The notes beneath the pieces are model-generated. The model was given only the letters and a program-made list of their open reading frames with translations. It made no database searches and was not told the DNA's origin. A DNA stretch of 11,415 nt, taken from positions 1 to 11,415 of the forward strand of contig JBBRHH010000150.1 in NCBI GenBank assembly GCA_038222915.1, in the 5' to 3' direction. Position numbers and translations under genes: made by a program. The stretch is from JBBRHH01 sp038222915. GTDB taxonomy: Bacteria > Planctomycetota > Phycisphaerae > Tepidisphaerales > Tepidisphaeraceae. Every line of letters starts with the position of its first letter. Positions within the stretch are counted from its first letter, which is position 1. Below, one piece after another: positions 1-7,147 of the stretch.

Positions 1-62
1 CGCTGAGCGGCAATTCGTTCACGCCAGGTCTGGGCCGTGGTATTCTTCGCCAATGCATCCAT
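1..62 (-). CDS. tnpA: IS66-type TnpA accessory protein, N-terminus only
   Basis: A frame starts at the ATG at 62-60 and stays open to the window edge: 20 codons, beginning MDALAKNTTAQTWRERIAAQ. It has the best ribosome binding site in the neighbourhood (TTGGAGG, seven bases before the ATG). The TWRERIAAQ motif resembles the start of the small TnpA proteins of IS66 elements, where a W-R-E-R/H segment opens a helix-turn-helix domain. TnpA acts with TnpB and the transposase TnpC, both of which would lie beyond position 1. Only 20 residues are visible, so the family call rests on that motif plus the interrupted gene behind it. Another helix-turn-helix transposase accessory family remains possible. 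Confidence 0.5.
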   Translation of the reverse strand, partial: MDALAKNTTAQTWRERIAAQ

Positions 63-136
63 GTGATACCTCCAAGTTGGAGGCATGGTGGCGAGTTACG
101 CCGCCGGCGCGAAGGTGTGGTTCGTCGAACGGACAC
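1..136 (-). mobile_element. End of an IS66-like insertion sequence, partial
   Basis: On the minus strand the AAA-ATPase reading frame (19-729) keeps family-like sequence up to GYLDR (codon ending at 139). It then becomes unrelated sequence. About 75 bases further on, a well-placed Shine-Dalgarno and ATG open a new frame that resembles the first gene (tnpA) of IS66-family elements. The simplest reading is that an IS66-like element inserted near 130-140 and extends leftwards out of the window. The border region contains an 11-bp palindrome at 120-130 (GTTCG-T-CGAAC), which could be part of the terminal inverted repeat or a binding site for the element's own proteins. The exact tip and the target duplication (8 bp in IS66) cannot be fixed without the other end. 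Confidence 0.55.
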
Positions 137-729
137 AATCTATCCAGATATCCACGCCCCACGCCGCCGAACCCGAAGAACTGTCCATCGTCGCGTTTTC
201 GAACACATTCCTCCGGGTTTGCCAGTTCCCAAGACTGCAAACTTTCCTCCACCGCGCCGAGAACAGTCCAGGCAGGCAACGACGTGAACTCGTCCTTCGA
301 ACGCAACTCTTCATACCGCTGCTTCGCAACCCTGGCACGTTCTTTAAGTGTCATTGCCTTCCGCACCTCATCAAAATGCAACGATTGAAGACTGGAGCCA
401 TGGTAGCGCGTGCTGATTTTCTCGTCCACGAATTTGAATACGCGCGCAACCGTCAGTTCATTTCCTTCGATATATTTGTTGAACAACTCCCGCGCAGTTG
501 CAGTTTTTACCGAAAATGTCAGCGAAATGACCAGCTCATAAGAACTATCGCGGTTGTAAAAGTCTTCTGGATCGACCGATGGACTCGGGTCATAAAAAAG
601 ATCCATTGCGCGTAAGAAACATGATTTTCCGACGCCATTCGGTCCCACCATTACTGTTAATTGTTCGCACTCGAGCGTTTCATCCAGAATTGATCTGAAT
701 CGCTCTACCCTGACCGATTTGACAATCAC
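19..729 (-). pseudogene. OLD-family AAA ATPase, 3' end cut off by IS insertion
   Basis: The start is the GTG at 729 with GGAGG four bases upstream, ten bases after the KTSC gene. Residues 1-197 look like the N-terminal half of an OLD/RecF-type ATPase. They contain a leading IVKSVRVERFRSI strand, Walker A GPNGVGKS at 29-36, the LFYDPSPSVDPEDFYNRD segment at 44-61 typical of OLD-like proteins, and FFGFGGVGRGYLDR at 184-197. In relatives the next residues are normally a V-P-A-V-R-D/E-type motif, followed by a coiled coil, the ABC signature, Walker B and often a TOPRIM nuclease domain. All of these are missing. From residue 198 the frame reads about 39 unrelated residues and stops at 19, within the putative IS end. 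The product would have Walker A but no signature or Walker B, so it is presumably inactive. The rest of the gene may survive beyond the insertion. Confidence 0.75.
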
Positions 730-739
730 AGCGCCTCCA

Positions 740-952
740 TTAACGAACTTTTACCGATTTGTACTGGTCTCGAATATGCTTTTGAAAGTACGATCCCTTC
801 GAAACGGCTCCCATTAATTCTTCGAATACGTTCTGGGGAAGACCAATGTATTGGTAGATTCCGCCACTATTAAATTCTATCTCAAGAATATTGTAATCAA
901 GATCATACCCGATCGAACTTAGATTGCTTGATGTCACTTTCTCACGCAACAT
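740..952 (-). CDS. KTSC domain-containing small protein
   Basis: This is a 70-residue protein that consists almost wholly of a KTSC domain. Visible features are V-T-S-S-N-L-S-S-I-G-Y-D near the N-terminus, the strand ILEIEFNSGGIYQY with the central Y-x-Y motif of the family, and K-G-S-Y-F-x-x-x-I-R-D-x-Y near the end. The domain occurs as single-domain bacterial proteins and at the C-terminus of some lysyl-tRNA synthetases. Its function is unknown, and nucleic acid binding has been suggested. I chose the ATG at 952 because AAGGAG lies six bases upstream. An in-frame TTG at 991 would overlap the rmuC stop and has no such site. The gene lies 35 bp after rmuC and 10 bp before the ATPase, so the three are probably co-transcribed. 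Confidence 0.8.
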   Translation of the reverse strand: MLREKVTSSNLSSIGYDLDYNILEIEFNSGGIYQYIGLPQNVFEELMGAVSKGSYFQKHIRDQYKSVKVR

Positions 953-987
953 GGGTTTCTCCTTAATATAGCGGTTGCCTATGACAC

Positions 988-2814
988 TCAACTAAGTTGA
1001 TCGGTGACATCGTCATTCTGAAGCGAGTCTGCAGATTCTAATGTCTCATCATCAATTCCGATAACATCAATATGGTCGAGTAGCTTGGCAGCTCCATCCG
1101 CGGCGGGCTGTTGCACTCCTCGCAATTGCCTTTCGACTGCTCGCGACCGCACCTGGGCCGTATCAATTGTCCTGCTCGCTTCCCCAAGCTTTTTCTGCAC
1201 CTTATCAAGTATCTGGCCGAACTTTCCAAACTCGCTTTTCACCGCCCCGAGGACTGTCCAGACCTCGCTTGATCGTTTCTCAACCGCCAGAGTTCGAAAG
1301 CCCATCTGTAGGCTGCTTAAGACTGCTGCGAGCGTTGTGGGCCCGCTAACAACAACGCGGTGGTCGCGTAACAGCCCATCACACAAACCTGGTCGTCGCA
1401 ACACCTCTGCAAAAAGCCCTTCTGTGGGCAGGAACATTATCGCAAAATCAGTTGTGCTCGGAGGATTGATATATTTCTCATGGATTTTTTTGCCTTCCTG
1501 CCGCACACACATTTCTAGAGCAATCGAGGCCGAGTCCACTCCGGGCACATCCCCTCGATCTTGTGCGTCCACTAGGCGCTGATAGTCTTCCTGCGGAAAT
1601 TTTGCGTCGATTGGAAGCCAAACGTGCCGCCCGTCAATGTCTCGTCCTGGAAGCTTGATCGCATATTCGACACGTTCGTTGCTCTCTACATTCATCGCCA
1701 CGTTGCTCTCGTACTGGTCAACCGTAAGCATTTGCTCGAGCAAATTGCCTAGTTGGACCTCCCCCCAACAGCCCCGGGTCTTGATGTTTGTTAGCACCTT
1801 CTTCAGATCACCAACACCTGATGCCAGCGTCTGCATCTCTCCAAGCCCTTTGTGAACGAGCTCAAGGCGGTCACTAACAATCTTAAATGAGTCTCCAAGA
1901 CGTTGCTCGAGTGTCGCATGCAACTTTTCGTCGACGGTTGCTCGCATTTGCTCCAACTTTGCGGCGTTGTCCTGCTGGATCGCGCCCAGCTTCGCCTCGA
2001 CCATTTCTCGCATTTGGTCGAGTTTTTGTTCGTTCGTCTGCGTAAGAGTCGCAAGATTGCCTGCAAATGTTTCGAGCTGACCCTTTTGCAAACCTGCGAT
2101 GTCGCTCATCCGAGACAAGAACATGTCGCCAAAGCTCTTTATCGATTTTGCCATTTCCTCACGGGATTGCGCGCTATTCTGCGCGGCGTCTGCGGAGAGG
2201 TTCGAAAGCTTCCGTTCAATTGTTGAACGCATTTCTTCAAGCCGCTTGTCGTTTGACTGAGTTAGATTTGTCAATGCTCCTACGAAAGCGTCGAGCTGAT
2301 TCTTTTGAAGCGTCGCGATCTCCAGCATCCTCGCGAGCAGCGATTCGCAGAGACCACCAAAAGATCGCGCGCTTTCCTCACGAGATGCGGCGTGTTGATT
2401 CTGCGCGTCGGCCTGCATCTGTCCGAGCCTCGCCTCGACCGACTCGCGCAATGCTTCCAGCTTTCTCTCGTTGGTCGTAGTCAGCGCGCCGAGTTGCGCA
2501 GAGAACGTGTCAAGCTGGCCCTTTTGAAGATTTGCGATCTCGATCATCCGCGCCGAAACTTGGTCGCCGAACGACTTAAGGACTTTGCCCAGTTCTTCGC
2601 GCAATTGTCGCGAGGCGCTACTGGCTTCGTCTCGCGAGCGACTCATTTCTTCACGAATCCCGCGCTCGGTCCTTTCGCATGATTTGTCCAGTGCGGCGAA
2701 TTGTGGATCAAGAGATAGAGTCGCTGTGTCCCTTCGGCGAAGCAACAGCATCGCCGTCACGACCAGGTTAATGGCCAACAGCAATAAAACAACGATCAGA
2801 AGTGCGTTAGCCAT
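988..2814 (-). CDS. rmuC: DNA recombination protein RmuC, enlarged by coiled-coil repeats
   Basis: This 608-residue protein has an N-terminal membrane anchor (about residues 5-25, LLIVVLLLLAINLVVTAMLLL followed by RRR). A long predicted coiled coil (about 45-320) follows, then a C-terminal RmuC domain. The RmuC hallmark KTRGCWGEVQLGNLLEQML is at 345-363. The later GLLRDHRVVVSGPTTLAAVL and F-R-T-L-A-V-E-K blocks are also present. RmuC proteins are related to PD-(D/E)XK nucleases and limit recombination at inverted repeats in E. coli. The E. coli protein has about 475 residues. The extra length here comes from three 73-residue repeats in the coiled coil (listed separately). The start is ATG 2814, preceded by a loose GGAAGGG site. 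It is the first gene of the operon that continues with the KTSC and ATPase genes, and the TTGACA promoter at 2861-2888 lies just upstream. Confidence 0.9.
   Translation of the reverse strand: MANALLIVVLLLLAINLVVTAMLLLRRRDTATLSLDPQFAALDKSCERTERGIREEMSRSRDEASSASRQLREELGKVLKSFGDQVSARMIEIANLQKGQLDTFSAQLGALTTTNERKLEALRESVEARLGQMQADAQNQHAASREESARSFGGLCESLLARMLEIATLQKNQLDAFVGALTNLTQSNDKRLEEMRSTIERKLSNLSADAAQNSAQSREEMAKSIKSFGDMFLSRMSDIAGLQKGQLETFAGNLATLTQTNEQKLDQMREMVEAKLGAIQQDNAAKLEQMRATVDEKLHATLEQRLGDSFKIVSDRLELVHKGLGEMQTLASGVGDLKKVLTNIKTRGCWGEVQLGNLLEQMLTVDQYESNVAMNVESNERVEYAIKLPGRDIDGRHVWLPIDAKFPQEDYQRLVDAQDRGDVPGVDSASIALEMCVRQEGKKIHEKYINPPSTTDFAIMFLPTEGLFAEVLRRPGLCDGLLRDHRVVVSGPTTLAAVLSSLQMGFRTLAVEKRSSEVWTVLGAVKSEFGKFGQILDKVQKKLGEASRTIDTAQVRSRAVERQLRGVQQPAADGAAKLLDHIDVIGIDDETLESADSLQNDDVTDQLS
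1945..2601 (-). repeat. Three tandem 73-residue (219-bp) repeats inside rmuC
   Basis: Three in-register copies span RmuC residues 72-144, 145-217 and 218-290. The key blocks recur at exactly 73-residue spacing. R-E-E opens each copy (72, 145, 218). L-Q-K-G/N-Q-L-D/E-x-F begins at 96, 169 and 242. A T-x-x-N/T-N-E/D-x-x-L-E/D stretch follows each of these about ten residues later. The third copy diverges at its end and leads into the RmuC domain. The copies differ clearly at the DNA level, so the duplications are not recent. Confidence 0.85.
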
Positions 2815-2860
2815 CGAGAGCCCTTCCCTGCATCAAGCGATCCACACCCATCGGCTCACA

Positions 2861-2888
2861 TAAATACACCGGATCAGATGCTTGTCAA
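2861..2888 (-). promoter_or_regulatory. Likely sigma70-type promoter of the rmuC operon
   Basis: Read on the minus strand, there is a perfect TTGACA (2888-2883), a 16-base spacer and a TATTTA(T) -10-like box (2866-2861). It lies about 47 bases upstream of the rmuC ATG. The -10 is only a fair match. No other promoter-like pair is evident in the 168-bp gap to the upstream phosphoesterase gene. Confidence 0.5.
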
Positions 2889-2982
2889 CTTTTCACGATT
2901 GAAGAATTAGCGAAGCAGAATCCACAAGCGCATCGCGTCCATGAAGCTTGAAAACATCGTCAAAGGGTGGCAGCCGGCGTAG

Positions 2983-3900
2983 CTAGCGCCACGCCAGTTC
3001 AACCTTCTCGCCGGCCGCGCCGTTCTTCGGATTGAGCGTGTGAAGTTCGAGCTTCGCGCCGTTCTCGGTCAAATGTGCATCCACCCAGCCGTTGGGTTTG
3101 CCGGGCGTGAAGACGTATGCGACGGGCGGCAGGTTTACGAGATGCATGCCTTCGCGCACGTCGCGGTGCCAGTCGTGTGTGTGGCCAAAGAACAGTGCTT
3201 TCACGTGCTTGCGCGGCAGAAGAACGTTCATCAACTCTTTCGTGTCCTGCAATCCGGTGACAATTTTCCCCTCGTCCGGCTGATGGTGCACCATCACGAT
3301 CGCAGGCTTGCTCGACTCTGCATCCAGCGCCTTGCCCAGCCATGCGATTTGCTCTTCGCCCACTTCTCCCTTGGCCATCGAATCCTCATCCAGCGAATCG
3401 AGGATGAACCAGTTTGCGCGCTCCGCCTTCACCATCAGCGCCACGCGGTGTTCCACCACCTTCTGCCGCGCATCATCCGCGGGGATCGCTTTGAGAAATC
3501 GCTGGCGGTGATCGTGATTGCCCAGGGTGAGATGAACCGGCAGCCCGGCCGCACGAATCGGCTGCATGGCCTCCAGAAACGTGACGTAGTCCTCGCTCGT
3601 GCCGGCGTGAAACGCACAGTCCCCACTCAATAAAACCGCGGTCGGCGCTGGCGACAGCGCAACCACTTCGCCCGACACCCTCACCAGGTTGTCAAACATA
3701 TTCACTTCACGCGCGACTTTGTCTTTTTCCTTGAAGATGTGGACGTCCGACAACAGGGCAAACCGATGTGGATCCACCGCTGGCCGCGTCGCTGCCGCCT
3801 CCACCGCGCCGAACAATCGCTGGCCAGCGAGCAATGTGCCCGCTGCCAATGTGCTGCCTAAAAACCGTCGACGCGAAATCGCAGGCAGGGTAAACGGCAT
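2983..3900 (-). CDS. Tat-exported metallophosphoesterase
   Basis: This is a 305-residue calcineurin-like phosphoesterase. The N-terminus is a twin-arginine signal: S-R-R-R-F-L-G at 9-15, then a hydrophobic stretch and a G-A-V-E-A-A-A region near 31-37. The mature protein is therefore predicted to be exported folded with its metals. The dinuclear metal motifs appear in order: D-V-H at 52-54, G-D at 93-94, G-N-H-D at 127-130, V-H-H at 204-206 and G-H-T-H-D-W-H at 239-245. Substrate cannot be read from the sequence; phosphomonoesters, phosphodiesters or cyclic nucleotides are all possible. The start ATG at 3900 has GGAG seven bases upstream. It follows mqnA by 26 bp, which suggests it is the last gene of the fbp-mqnA run. 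I see no clear terminator after it. Confidence 0.85.
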   Translation of the reverse strand: MPFTLPAISRRRFLGSTLAAGTLLAGQRLFGAVEAAATRPAVDPHRFALLSDVHIFKEKDKVAREVNMFDNLVRVSGEVVALSPAPTAVLLSGDCAFHAGTSEDYVTFLEAMQPIRAAGLPVHLTLGNHDHRQRFLKAIPADDARQKVVEHRVALMVKAERANWFILDSLDEDSMAKGEVGEEQIAWLGKALDAESSKPAIVMVHHQPDEGKIVTGLQDTKELMNVLLPRKHVKALFFGHTHDWHRDVREGMHLVNLPPVAYVFTPGKPNGWVDAHLTENGAKLELHTLNPKNGAAGEKVELAWR

Positions 3901-3926
3901 AGATGTCTCCGCTAAATGTCCAACCG

Positions 3927-4745
3927 CTACAGCACGACCAGCTCGCGTGGCGGTGCATCCAGCATCTTATGCTTCCACGCCAGCGCATGAAACCGCCGGA
4001 TCGCGTCCAGGTGCAATGAGGTGATGTCGTACTTCAAATACATCGTCATGTATTGTAGCGCAACCCCGGCCGGCCAGCCGCGCGGTACGGCGTGACGGGT
4101 AATGATTTCCGATACGTGCCGCAGGCCCTGCCGCTTCGCGGCCTCCAACCTCTCGGCCAGATCCCTGAGTGGAACGCCCTCGCGCGCCACCCAGATCGCA
4201 AAGACGAACGGCAATCCGGTCATCTCCTTCCACGCCGCGCCAAGATCGAGTTGGAATTCCAATCCCGCCGGCTCTTCACACACCACCTTGTCGCCGATCA
4301 ACAGCCGGGCGTCGCACAGTTGCGTCTTCGTACCGTGCAATTCTACAAGTTCCGGCGTAATGCCATAAGTTTCCGCGAGGATCACCCGCGCCAGCGCCAC
4401 CGACGTATGACTGTCCGGATCGCACGCCAGCGTCCTGATCTGCTCAATTGGCCGTCCACTGAAAATCCGCACCGTCAGCGTCGGGCCATCGCAGCCGATC
4501 CCGCCGCTGGTGATCAGGCCCAATTTTTCAATCCGCTGAATATCGATGACCGGAAGAAGCGCCACATCAAAACGCCGTTGCCGCAAGCCGTCCCCGAGTT
4601 TCGAAGGAACATCCAGCACAAGCCGCAGATCCTGATTGCCCGGACCGTCCAGGCCATAAATCAGCGGCTTGGCATTCAGATAGCTGACGCTGCCGATGGT
4701 AAGTGTCGCGGTTGCGGGCAAAGGTGCTTTCAACTGTGCTTCCAT
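3927..4745 (-). CDS. mqnA: Chorismate dehydratase MqnA (futalosine pathway of menaquinone synthesis)
   Basis: MqnA removes water from chorismate to give 3-enolpyruvyl-benzoate, the first step of the futalosine route to menaquinone. The fold is that of a periplasmic-binding-type protein, but the enzyme is cytoplasmic and no signal peptide is seen. Family motifs visible are G-S-V-S-Y-L-N-A-K-P-L at 18-28, P-S-K-L-G-D-G-L at 47-54, the D-V-A-L-L-P-V strand at 60-66 and C-D-P-D-S-H-T-S-V-A-L at 108-118. The L-P-F-V-F-A-I-W-V segment characteristic of the family follows in the second half. The length of 272 residues is normal. The ATG at 4745 sits very close to an AGAAGG site, so the exact start is slightly uncertain. 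It lies 55 bp after fbp and 26 bp before the phosphoesterase gene. No mqnB, mqnC or mqnD is present in the window. Confidence 0.9.
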   Translation of the reverse strand: MEAQLKAPLPATATLTIGSVSYLNAKPLIYGLDGPGNQDLRLVLDVPSKLGDGLRQRRFDVALLPVIDIQRIEKLGLITSGGIGCDGPTLTVRIFSGRPIEQIRTLACDPDSHTSVALARVILAETYGITPELVELHGTKTQLCDARLLIGDKVVCEEPAGLEFQLDLGAAWKEMTGLPFVFAIWVAREGVPLRDLAERLEAAKRQGLRHVSEIITRHAVPRGWPAGVALQYMTMYLKYDITSLHLDAIRRFHALAWKHKMLDAPPRELVVL

Positions 4746-4800
4746 ACCTTCTTCTACGCAGATGGCGGCCGAATCGTGCGCCTTTCAACAGTTTCAAATC

Positions 4801-6783
4801 TTATGACGACGCCTGCGCCGACCACGCCCGGCCATTCTGCCGAAGCTCGTTGTTGCGATACGCATCAATCAGCCGCTCCAGCATTTCGATATCGCAGCGC
4901 AATTCCTCGCCGCGCTCCGTGTCGCTCATCCGCCGCACGCGGTCCCACGTCTTGATGACCGAGACGCTGGGAACAATATCGACGCCTTCGCGAACCGCCT
5001 TGTCCACCGATTCAAAATGATGGTGCAACGCGAGAACAGTCCGGTCGGCCTCCAGCACCAGCGTATACCCGTGATCGCCATACGCCTCGGAAAACGCCCC
5101 GTCGATCGTGATCGCCTTGCCGCTTCGCTTCAGCGGGCTTTCGCCCTTCTCAATCTTCACCGGCACGTGGCCATTCACAATCATGCCATGCGTTGGATCA
5201 ACGCCAAATTCCGCCAGCACCTTATCACAGAACCACGTCTCATGAATCAGCGCAAAATACGCGTCCTTCGTCTCATGGTGTGGCGTTTTGTCCTCAATAA
5301 AATCCCGCTCCAGCGTTGCAATCTTGTCCTTCCCAAACAGCGGCGAGCGCGGCCCGCTCCAGAGATACCAGAGCAGATCCAGATCCGCCTCCACCGGCCG
5401 TTCCATCGCACGCAGCACGACCTTTTCGATCTCCTCATACATCGCCAGCCCCGCGTGCGACTCCCCGTCGATCACCATCGGCAGGAAGTTGCCCTTCTCG
5501 TCGCACGGCACGCAGCCGTGAAAGATCAAATGCTGGTCACGCACCAGATGCATCGATCCATTGCCGACAACGTAGCGCATGTGTTCCCATAGCTTCTGGC
5601 TGCTCTTGAAGGAGAACAGCATCCGGTCCATGCAAAGCTGTTCCTCCGCCGAGAACTCGTACGGATTGGCCGGGTCGATCGTCGGGAAATATTTGTCGCG
5701 CAGCGGATAGCGCACGCCCTCCAATTCAATCGTGCCATTCTTGTAATCGATCCGATGCAGCAGGCGCCGCTCGTCCATGCCCCATTGCGGATTGCGCGCG
5801 ATCTTTTTGCCTTCCAGCTTGAACTGCATGATCGCGGCGGCTTTCTGCATCCGCGCCACGACCTGGTCCGGCCGCATCCCACTTTCCTTCGGCATGAAAT
5901 GAACGGCCGGATCGTCCGCATAAACCGTCCGCGCCAGATGTTCCAGCGGCGTCCAGGGAATGCTATATCCCTCATCAATCTGCGCCATCCGGCGATACCG
6001 CAGCGATACGCGCAGCACGTGGCAGATCAGCGCCTCGTCGCCCAGACACGCGCCAAGCCAGGCCGCGTCGTGATTTCCCCAGATGAACGACACGTTGGGT
6101 TGTTGCCGAAGATAATCGACGACCTTGTCGCCGCGCGGGCCGCGGTCCCAGCAGTCGCCGCCGATGATCAGTTCGTAAATCGCCAGGTTACGCACCAGCC
6201 GCCCCGTCACATGAATCAGGTGCAGCACCCGGCCGCGCCGCAACAGCTCCTCGACGATCGCTTCGACAAATTCCGGCCCCCGCTCCGTCGTCGGCTCATG
6301 CAACATCTCCGCCAGAAGCTCGCGATACTCCGCCGGAAACACATCCATGCCTCGCTTAAGACTGTAGCGCGTCGCCAAAACACGCACCAGCTCGAACTGG
6401 TTTCGGAGCGTGCGAATGGCAAACTCGCGCAGCTCGGCCGGATGCATCGCCGTCTCTTCCAGGCGTTCAGTCACCTCGGCCGGATAAAAGATCAACTTGA
6501 GAAACTCCGAAAACTCCTCGGCAGTCATCCGATCCTTGAACAACCGCTCCACCACCGGCCGAAGCGTGCCGGAGGCATTGTTGATGACATGCCGCAGCTT
6601 TTTATCTTCGCCATGAATATCGCTGATGATGTGGATGGTGCCCTTCGGCAGCGTCACCACGGCCGACAGCCGCGCAATCTCCGCCATCGCCGCATCAACA
6701 TTGGGAAACTGCCGCGCCAACACCTGCAACAGCGTCCGCTCGTACGTGCTCAACTTGCCCTCGGGAGTAGTTCGAACCTTCAT
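4801..6783 (-). CDS. fbp: Class III fructose-1,6-bisphosphatase (Bacillus type)
   Basis: The enzyme hydrolyses fructose 1,6-bisphosphate to fructose 6-phosphate, the committed gluconeogenic step, in the cytoplasm. The 660-residue length and overall pattern match the class III family, which is a metallophosphoesterase fold unrelated to class I/II enzymes. Motifs seen are S-D-I-H-G-E at 54-59, G-G-D-C-W-D-R-G-P-R at 208-217 and W-G-N-H-D at 235-239. Further on are the lysine-rich F-S-F-K-S-S-Q-K-L-W-E-H block, F-H-G-C-V-P and, near the C-terminus, N-G-H-V-P-V-K followed by I-D-G-A-F-S-E-A-Y. All metal-binding motifs appear intact. The ATG at 6783 is preceded by GAGGG at suitable spacing. A promoter candidate overlaps the end of the upstream toxin gene. 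It appears to lead a run with mqnA and the phosphoesterase. gapA, another enzyme of this pathway, is about 2.5 kb away but separately transcribed. Confidence 0.93.
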   Translation of the reverse strand: MKVRTTPEGKLSTYERTLLQVLARQFPNVDAAMAEIARLSAVVTLPKGTIHIISDIHGEDKKLRHVINNASGTLRPVVERLFKDRMTAEEFSEFLKLIFYPAEVTERLEETAMHPAELREFAIRTLRNQFELVRVLATRYSLKRGMDVFPAEYRELLAEMLHEPTTERGPEFVEAIVEELLRRGRVLHLIHVTGRLVRNLAIYELIIGGDCWDRGPRGDKVVDYLRQQPNVSFIWGNHDAAWLGACLGDEALICHVLRVSLRYRRMAQIDEGYSIPWTPLEHLARTVYADDPAVHFMPKESGMRPDQVVARMQKAAAIMQFKLEGKKIARNPQWGMDERRLLHRIDYKNGTIELEGVRYPLRDKYFPTIDPANPYEFSAEEQLCMDRMLFSFKSSQKLWEHMRYVVGNGSMHLVRDQHLIFHGCVPCDEKGNFLPMVIDGESHAGLAMYEEIEKVVLRAMERPVEADLDLLWYLWSGPRSPLFGKDKIATLERDFIEDKTPHHETKDAYFALIHETWFCDKVLAEFGVDPTHGMIVNGHVPVKIEKGESPLKRSGKAITIDGAFSEAYGDHGYTLVLEADRTVLALHHHFESVDKAVREGVDIVPSVSVIKTWDRVRRMSDTERGEELRCDIEMLERLIDAYRNNELRQNGRAWSAQASS

Positions 6784-6832
6784 CTAGCCCTCAGCCCTTC
6801 AACAGATCGCGTCGAAAAATAACGGAACGAAT

Positions 6833-6861
6833 AATGTAGCGGGAAGTGCGGATTCATCCAA
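6833..6861 (-). promoter_or_regulatory. Candidate promoter for fbp
   Basis: On the minus strand, TTGGAT (6861-6856) and TACATT (6838-6833) are separated by 17 bases. The -10 matches four of six consensus positions and the -35 matches three. The -35 overlaps the stop codon of the toxin gene. Spacing is ideal but the boxes are weak, so read-through from the toxin-antitoxin operon is the alternative. Confidence 0.3.
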
Positions 6862-7147
6862 AAAAACGGGGGATGTCTCGGGCGCCATGTATTATGTGGA
6901 TAATCTGGAGTGGTCTTTTGTCAGGGCGATAGAGGATGAGATACGAGTAAACGCGCCAGCATCGCAAACTCCCGTCTCCAAGATCTGGTCTCCGATGTCC
7001 AATGTTGGGACAAATGGCGAGTCGCTCCATGGCCGCAACAAACTTTTTGCGGACGCGCTTGGCGGCATCCGGATTCTCTTGCCGGATGTAAGCGATGATT
7101 TCTCGAAGGTCGGCCTTCGCTTCGTCGGTGAGAACGTACCGCATCAT
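6854..7147 (-). CDS. ParE/RelE-family toxin
   Basis: This 97-residue protein has the compact ParE/RelE pattern. It starts M-R-Y-V-L-T-D-E-A-K-A-D-L-R-E-I-I-A-Y-I. A second helix contains A-A-K-R-V, followed by P-N-I-G-H-R-R-P-D-L and then L-R-C-W-R-V-Y-S-Y-L-I-L-Y-R-P. It ends I-H-I-I-H-G-A-R-D-I-P-R. ParE proteins poison DNA gyrase, while RelE relatives cleave mRNA at the ribosome. The N-terminal pattern and the ParD-like partner favour the ParE side, but the target cannot be proven here. The first codon of ATGATG at 7147 overlaps the antitoxin stop as ATGA, the usual translational coupling of such pairs. A start at the second ATG (7144) would also work. The protein looks intact. Confidence 0.85.
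   Translation of the reverse strand: MMRYVLTDEAKADLREIIAYIRQENPDAAKRVRKKFVAAMERLAICPNIGHRRPDLGDGSLRCWRVYSYLILYRPDKRPLQIIHIIHGARDIPRFFG

Noticed and set aside
953..991. Upstream TTG start for the KTSC protein
   Set aside because: It would overlap the rmuC stop and lacks a Shine-Dalgarno. The ATG at 952 has AAGGAG at proper spacing and begins at the domain.
2911..2982. Short plus-strand frame ending MKLENIVKGWQPA in the rmuC-phosphoesterase gap
   Set aside because: There are only 13 codons from the ATG, with no ribosome binding site. It is too short to separate from chance or from a gene remnant.
2970..2992. GGCG-TAGCTA-GCGCC near the phosphoesterase stop as a terminator
   Set aside because: The stem is imperfect, overlaps the coding end and has no T-run after it on either strand.
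4092..4955. A 287-codon plus-strand open frame
   Set aside because: It spans the antisense of mqnA and the end of fbp, with no recognisable domain.
5755..6822. A 355-codon plus-strand open frame
   Set aside because: It lies wholly opposite the well-supported fbp gene and has low-complexity Arg/His/Gln-rich composition. It is a shadow frame.
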